Assembly: GCA_002367105.1 (NCBI GenBank)
Contig: DFCS01000005.1
Span: forward strand, 1-44,343
Length of the DNA stretch: 44,343 nt
Direction of reading: 5' to 3'
Origin: Hungatella sp. UBA3048
GTDB lineage: Bacteria > Bacillota > Clostridia > Lachnospirales > Lachnospiraceae
In this document: positions 41,219 to 44,343 of the stretch, one piece after another
Layout: every line of letters starts with the position of its first letter
How positions within the stretch are numbered: position 1 is the stretch's first letter
Made by a program: the position numbers and the translations under genes
The notes under the pieces: generated by a model
Database searches by the model: none
Told to the model about the DNA's origin: nothing
What the model saw: the letters and a program-made list of their open reading frames with translations, nothing else

Positions 41219-42256
41219 ATGAAAAAAAATCATTCAGAGGAAGATGTCTATATACTTGCGATTGAAAGTTCCTGTGACGAGACAGCGGCAGCCGTAGTAA
41301 AGAACGGAAGAGAGATACTTTCCAATGTGATCTCCTCTCAGATAGCCCTTCACACATTATACGGGGGTGTTGTACCGGAAATCGCATCCAGAAAGCATAT
41401 TGAAAAGATAAATCAGGTTGTAGAAACAGCCCTTCTGGAGGCAGGGCTGAGTCTGGATGATATGGACGCCATAGGCGTAACGTATGGTCCAGGCCTGGTG
41501 GGAGCGCTCCTTGTAGGTGTTGCAGAGGCGAAAGCCATTGCTTATGCAGCAGGTAAGCCGTTAGTGGGTGTCCATCATATTGAAGGACATGTATCAGCTA
41601 ACTTTATTGAGCATCCGGATCTGGAGCCGCCTTTTTTATGTTTGATCGTATCCGGCGGCCATACCCATCTTGTTATTGTAAAGGATTACGGTGAATTTGA
41701 AATTCTGGGCCGTACCAGGGATGATGCGGCAGGAGAGGCATTTGACAAGGTTGCAAGAGCAGTGGGCCTTGGGTACCCGGGAGGTCCGAAGATTGATCAT
41801 GCGGCAAAGGAAGGAAATCCCCATGCCATCAAATTCCCTCGGGCAAAGGTGGAAGGGAACATTTATGATTTCAGCTTCAGCGGCCTAAAGTCAGCGGTAT
41901 TAAACCATATCAACCATGCGGGCATGTTGGGAGAGGAAATTATTGTGGCTGATTTAGCAGCTTCCTTCCAAAATGCGGTCGTGGATGTGCTGGTGAGTCA
42001 TACGGTGGATGCGGCAAAGGAATACGGATTTAAAAAGATTGCCATAGCCGGCGGTGTGGCTTCCAATTCTGCCCTTCGGAAAGAGATGGGCCTTGCATGT
42101 GAAAAAGCCGGAATCGCCTTTTACTATCCGTCACCCATTTATTGCACGGATAACGCAGCCATGATCGGCACAGCAGCTTATTACGAGTATATCAATGGAG
42201 CGAGGGCCGGTTGGGATTTAAATGCAGTTCCCAATTTAAAACTGGGTGAAAGGTGA
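41219..42256 (+). CDS. tsaD: tRNA t6A N6-adenosine threonylcarbamoyltransferase TsaD
   Basis: A 345-residue catalytic subunit of the t6A complex. Metal-binding H120-x3-H124 is in HHIEGHVSAN; the N-terminal AIESSCDETAAAVV and SGGHTHLVIV are ATP-binding signatures. A GYPGGPKIDHAAKEGN region and YCTDNAAMIG are also present. ATG at 41219 follows GGGAGCAGC; the frame extends to 41171 over rnz and is rejected. With tsaE and tsaB upstream, all three dedicated subunits are here; TsaC/Sua5 is not in the window. Confidence 0.96.
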   Translation: MKKNHSEEDVYILAIESSCDETAAAVVKNGREILSNVISSQIALHTLYGGVVPEIASRKHIEKINQVVETALLEAGLSLDDMDAIGVTYGPGLVGALLVGVAEAKAIAYAAGKPLVGVHHIEGHVSANFIEHPDLEPPFLCLIVSGGHTHLVIVKDYGEFEILGRTRDDAAGEAFDKVARAVGLGYPGGPKIDHAAKEGNPHAIKFPRAKVEGNIYDFSFSGLKSAVLNHINHAGMLGEEIIVADLAASFQNAVVDVLVSHTVDAAKEYGFKKIAIAGGVASNSALRKEMGLACEKAGIAFYYPSPIYCTDNAAMIGTAAYYEYINGARAGWDLNAVPNLKLGER

Positions 42257-42263
42257 CGGACGG

Positions 42264-42980
42264 ATGGAGAGCAGGGGGAGAACGGCAGCAGTCATATTGG
42301 CGGCAGGAAAAGGAACACGTATGGAAAGCCAGGTGCATAAGCAGTACCTGGAGCTCTTTGGGAAACCTCTGCTGTATTATGCGCTTCATGCCTTTGAAAA
42401 TAGTTCGGTAGATGAGATCGTCCTGGTGACCGGACCTGGAGAGTCCGGTTATTGCCGGGAGGAGATTATTGAGAAATACGGTTTCAGCAAGGTGACTGCG
42501 GTTACTGAAGGAGGAAAGGAACGGTACCATTCCGTATACGAAGGGCTTAAGGCAGTTAACAACTGTGAATATGTCCTGATCCATGACGGGGCCAGGCCCT
42601 GCGTGACGGTCGAGATCATAGAGGCAGCTTCCGATGCAGCCAGAATGTACAGGGCATGCGCGGTAGGGATGCCAGTTAAGGATACCATTAAAATTTCTGA
42701 CGAACATGAATTTGCAGCCATGACTCCGGACCGGAACAGTCTTTGGCTGATTCAGACTCCTCAGGCCTTTGAATATGAACTGGTACTTCGGGCATATGAA
42801 AAGCTTATGTCATCAGAACAGTATCAGGAAGGAGTAACGGATGATGCCATGGTGGTGGAAACCATGACTCAGGAAAAAGTGAAACTAATTCGGGGCGATT
42901 ACGCCAACATAAAGATTACAACACCGGAGGATATGGAAATTGCCGGTGTGCTGATGAAAAGAAAATATCTGGAGAAATAA
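42264..42980 (+). CDS. ispD: 2-C-methyl-D-erythritol 4-phosphate cytidylyltransferase
   Basis: A 238-residue enzyme of the MEP isoprenoid pathway that transfers CMP to MEP. The nucleotide-binding motif is LAAGKGTRM (residues 12-20), then QYLELFGKPLLYY, HDGARPCVT, GMPVKDTIK, and the TDDAMVVE-EVKLIRGDYANIKITTPED C-terminal signature in part. ATG at 42264 is 7 nt past the tsaD stop; the frame back to 42246 overlaps tsaD. It is the last gene before a terminator. Confidence 0.95.
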   Translation: MESRGRTAAVILAAGKGTRMESQVHKQYLELFGKPLLYYALHAFENSSVDEIVLVTGPGESGYCREEIIEKYGFSKVTAVTEGGKERYHSVYEGLKAVNNCEYVLIHDGARPCVTVEIIEAASDAARMYRACAVGMPVKDTIKISDEHEFAAMTPDRNSLWLIQTPQAFEYELVLRAYEKLMSSEQYQEGVTDDAMVVETMTQEKVKLIRGDYANIKITTPEDMEIAGVLMKRKYLEK

Positions 42981-43018
42981 AAGGATGCTGTAAGTGCAGC
43001 TTCCTTTTTATTTTTTTC
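42979..43018. terminator. Terminator after ispD, convergent
   Basis: AAAAGGA (42979-42985) and inner GCTG pair with CAGC and TCCTTTT (43002-43008), followed by a long T-run on the plus strand. It lies between ispD and the convergent XRE gene. Confidence 0.85.
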
Positions 43019-43334
43019 CTCCTGATTTTAAAAGATCCTTTACGATAAGATGAAGGTGGTCAAGCTGCTCACGGTTTAAATGCTGCGCATCCTCCATTAG
43101 TTCTTTTAGTTTTGCCGGGCTGCTGATGTTGTGAGAGAAAAATTCGGATGGCTCGATATCCAGATACTCACATATATAGAAAAAACCCATCATGGACGGA
43201 AGAGCCAGTCCGTTTTCTATTTTATGGATATATGTGGGATTCTGACCGAGAGACAGGCTCATATCACGTGCAGACACACCCTTTTGAGCTCTGAGTTCTG
43301 AAAGGCGTTTTGAAAAATTGAAATCTATATACAT
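43008..43334 (-). CDS. XRE family transcriptional regulator
   Basis: A 108-residue protein. A helix-turn-helix of the XRE type covers about residues 8-65 (FSKRLSELRAQKGVSARDMSLSLGQNPTYIHKIENGLALPS). A C-terminal tail (SPAKLKELMEDAQHLNREQLDHLHLIVKDLL) probably helps dimerise. AGGAGGAG precedes ATG. Three TTGCATT or AATGCAA blocks between 43360 and 43419 may be its operators. It is divergent from the 43405 promoter. Confidence 0.9.
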   Translation of the reverse strand: MYIDFNFSKRLSELRAQKGVSARDMSLSLGQNPTYIHKIENGLALPSMMGFFYICEYLDIEPSEFFSHNISSPAKLKELMEDAQHLNREQLDHLHLIVKDLLKSGGKK

Positions 43335-43359
43335 AGGTAGCTCCTCCTGATTCCATAGT

Positions 43360-43419
43360 ATTGCATTTAATGAAATATATGTAGTAAATAATGCAATCCA
43401 TCACTTGACATGTTGCATT
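43360..43419. promoter_or_regulatory. TTGCATT operator cluster
   Basis: ATTGCATT (43360-43367) and AATGCAAT (43390-43397) form a perfect inverted pair, and a third TTGCATT lies at 43413-43419 within the spacer of the promoter at 43405. The XRE protein encoded just beside is the likely binder (inference). Confidence 0.5.
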
Positions 43420-43433
43420 CATTACAATATTAT
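43405..43433 (+). promoter_or_regulatory. Strong promoter upstream of the structured leader
   Basis: The -35 is a consensus TTGACA (43405-43410), the spacer is 17 nt and the -10 is TATTAT (43428-43433). It reads right, toward the small gene at 43614. Confidence 0.75.
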
Positions 43434-43439
43434 TAGTTA

Positions 43440-43613
43440 TATAAAGTATTTAATGTATGATTATACAGAAAAGTCTGCCATACAGGTTGGCGGCTGCCAT
43501 ATATTGTCCGCAGCCGCATCTGACGTAACACTCTTTGGGTGTACCTTTACACCCGATAAAGAAGGTGCTCTGCCCGGAAACCTTGGCAGGAAAGATGAAA
43601 GAAGGTACGGTAG
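43440..43613 (+). ncRNA. Stem-loop-rich leader, unidentified
   Basis: Three stems: GCGGCTGC (43490-43497) with GCAGCCGC (43510-43517); GGGTGTA-CCTT-TACACCC (43537-43554), extended by CTTT/AAAG; and CTGCC (43570-43574) with GGCAG (43585-43589). It lies between a strong promoter and a ribosome binding site. It is more G+C rich than its flanks. It did not match a riboswitch class I know. An open frame from ATG 43454 also spans it but has no ribosome site, so coding is an alternative. Confidence 0.4.
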
Positions 43614-43880
43614 ATGGAAACTGAAGATAACAGGATAGATTGGGGCAAAAATGCCAGGGCTGGGCTTTTGGACCGGATAGCGGCGAATTCGGGCTGCATG
43701 TACCTTTCAGATTTAAGAAACTGTATTTATAAAAGATGCTGCCGCTTCGTAATTGCCGAAATACCGGCAGATGATTACCCAGTAAAAGTATGGGAAGAAG
43801 CGATCAATTATATGACAGGCACAGAAGAAGATTTTAAGACAGCTGAAGAAGCAAAACAACGGCTTTTGGAGTATTTTTAA
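43614..43880 (+). CDS. Small hypothetical protein
   Basis: An 88-residue protein starting METEDNRIDWGKNARAGLLD with NSGCMYLSDLRNCIYKRCCRF in the middle and a C-terminal EEDFKTAEEAKQRLLEYF helix. AGAAGG is about 9 nt before the ATG. It has four cysteines and no membrane segment. No family is recognised. It follows the structured leader and strong promoter, and may be controlled by the XRE protein through the TTGCATT sites. Confidence 0.65.
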   Translation: METEDNRIDWGKNARAGLLDRIAANSGCMYLSDLRNCIYKRCCRFVIAEIPADDYPVKVWEEAINYMTGTEEDFKTAEEAKQRLLEYF

Positions 43881-43918
43881 GACTTAAAAATATAATTTGA
43901 AAAAAATGTAAAAATGTG

Positions 43919-43947
43919 TTGACAGAACAAACAATCAATGATAAACT
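43919..43947 (+). promoter_or_regulatory. Promoter upstream of tRNA genes, distal
   Basis: The -35 is TTGACA (43919-43924), the spacer 17 nt, and the -10 TAAACT (43942-43947). It lies 120 nt before the first tRNA and may be a second promoter. Confidence 0.5.
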
Positions 43948-44025
43948 ATCCAAGTTGCAGCTGATAAATGCAGCAAAACAAGCAGTATTGGTCTCCAAGA
44001 GATTTGGAAAAATAGAAAAAAGTGC

Positions 44026-44054
44026 TTGACAAAAGCATGGACTTCTATTAAAAT
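44026..44054 (+). promoter_or_regulatory. Promoter of the tRNA-Ser genes, proximal
   Basis: The -35 is TTGACA (44026-44031), the spacer is 17 nt and the -10 is TAAAAT (44049-44054). It is 14 nt before the first tRNA gene. Confidence 0.75.
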
Positions 44055-44068
44055 ATAAAAGCACATTT

Positions 44069-44154
44069 GGAGAGGTATCGAAGTGGTCATAACGAGGCGG
44101 TCTTGAAAACCGTTTGTCCGCAAGGGCGCGTGGGTTCGAATCCCACCCTCTCCG
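44069..44154 (+). tRNA. tRNA-Ser (anticodon TGA)
   Basis: An 86-nt gene with a long variable arm as expected for tRNA-Ser. The acceptor stem GGAGAGG pairs with CCTCTCC (44147-44153), with discriminator G. The anticodon stem is GCGGT/ACCGT around loop CTTGAAA, anticodon TGA. The T arm is GTGGG-TTCGAAT-CCCAC. No CCA is encoded. Confidence 0.96.
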
Positions 44155-44199
44155 TTGGCAGGTTTTTAGCCGCTAATAACATAAAAGAATCAGCTAACT

Positions 44200-44288
44200 G
44201 CAGAAGTACCCAAGTGGCTGAAGGGGCTCCCCTGGAAAGGGAGTAGGCCGTTAGTAGCGGCGCGAGGGTTCAAATCCCTCCTTCTGCG
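44200..44288 (+). tRNA. tRNA-Ser (anticodon GGA)
   Basis: An 89-nt gene with a long variable arm. Acceptor GCAGAAG pairs with CTTCTGC (44281-44287), then discriminator G. The anticodon stem CTCCC/GGGAG encloses loop CTGGAAA, anticodon GGA. The T arm is GAGGG-TTCAAAT-CCCTC. No CCA is encoded. It is 45 nt after the first tRNA, so co-transcription is likely. Confidence 0.96.
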
Positions 44289-44343
44289 TCAGCATCAAGG
44301 AAGCGAACCTTCTGCCAGATGCACAGCACTTTGAAAACAGAAG

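Noticed and set aside
43454..43638. A 61-residue frame starting MYDYTEKSAIQV
   Set aside because: No ribosome binding site precedes the ATG and the region is rich in perfect stems, so RNA structure is preferred; coding cannot be fully excluded.

Overview
The window reads as a chromosomal segment of a low-GC Gram-positive anaerobe, most likely a Lachnospiraceae/Clostridium cluster XIVa species (inference). Supporting signs are strong AGGAGG-type ribosome binding sites, TTG/GTG starts, a SCIFF ranthipeptide with its radical SAM maturase next to tgt-yajC, a TIGR04086 membrane protein, a long-form HPF beside secA, a prfB programmed frameshift, and tRNA genes without encoded CCA. No phage, transposase, insertion sequence or CRISPR array was seen.

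Layout. 1-1546: a small DUF2325-DUF3793-flavodoxin cluster behind two copies of a palindrome, probably metal-regulated. 1772-5132: a ClpX-type unfoldase, an LspA-family peptidase and a CNNM/CBS/CorC transporter-like protein. 5243-7310 (minus): a membrane protein, a VWA-like remnant, a 52-residue basic protein and the RNA ligase RtcB. rtcB is preceded by a leader peptide and an intrinsic terminator that look like a ribosome-controlled attenuator. 7642-10853: SCIFF precursor, SCIFF maturase, tgt and yajC.

11248-18375 is a carbohydrate operon: ABC binding lipoprotein, two permeases, class II aldolase, ADP-dependent sugar kinase family protein, RpiR regulator and D-lyxose/mannose isomerase-like cupin. 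Together they suggest uptake, isomerisation, phosphorylation and aldol cleavage of a monosaccharide; the ABC ATPase is absent and presumably shared. 18575-20413 carries an SDR and thioredoxin reductase. 20541-25886 holds a divergent GntR/UTRA regulator and a mannose-family PTS (IIA, IIB, IIC, IID) with a FrlB-like sugar-amine deglycase and a HAD phosphatase, resembling gfr/frl systems for Amadori products.

26380-31320 holds hpf, a DnaA-box-rich intergenic region, secA and frameshifted prfB. 31461-34479 is an ACT-homoserine dehydrogenase-aspartate kinase operon. 34494-37574 holds two small membrane proteins and Tex. 37601-42980 is the tRNA t6A set (tsaE, tsaB, tsaD) with rimI, rnz and ispD, interrupted by a small tandem repeat. 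43008-44288 holds an XRE regulator, a promoter with a stem-loop-rich leader, a small unknown protein and two tRNA-Ser genes (TGA and GGA).
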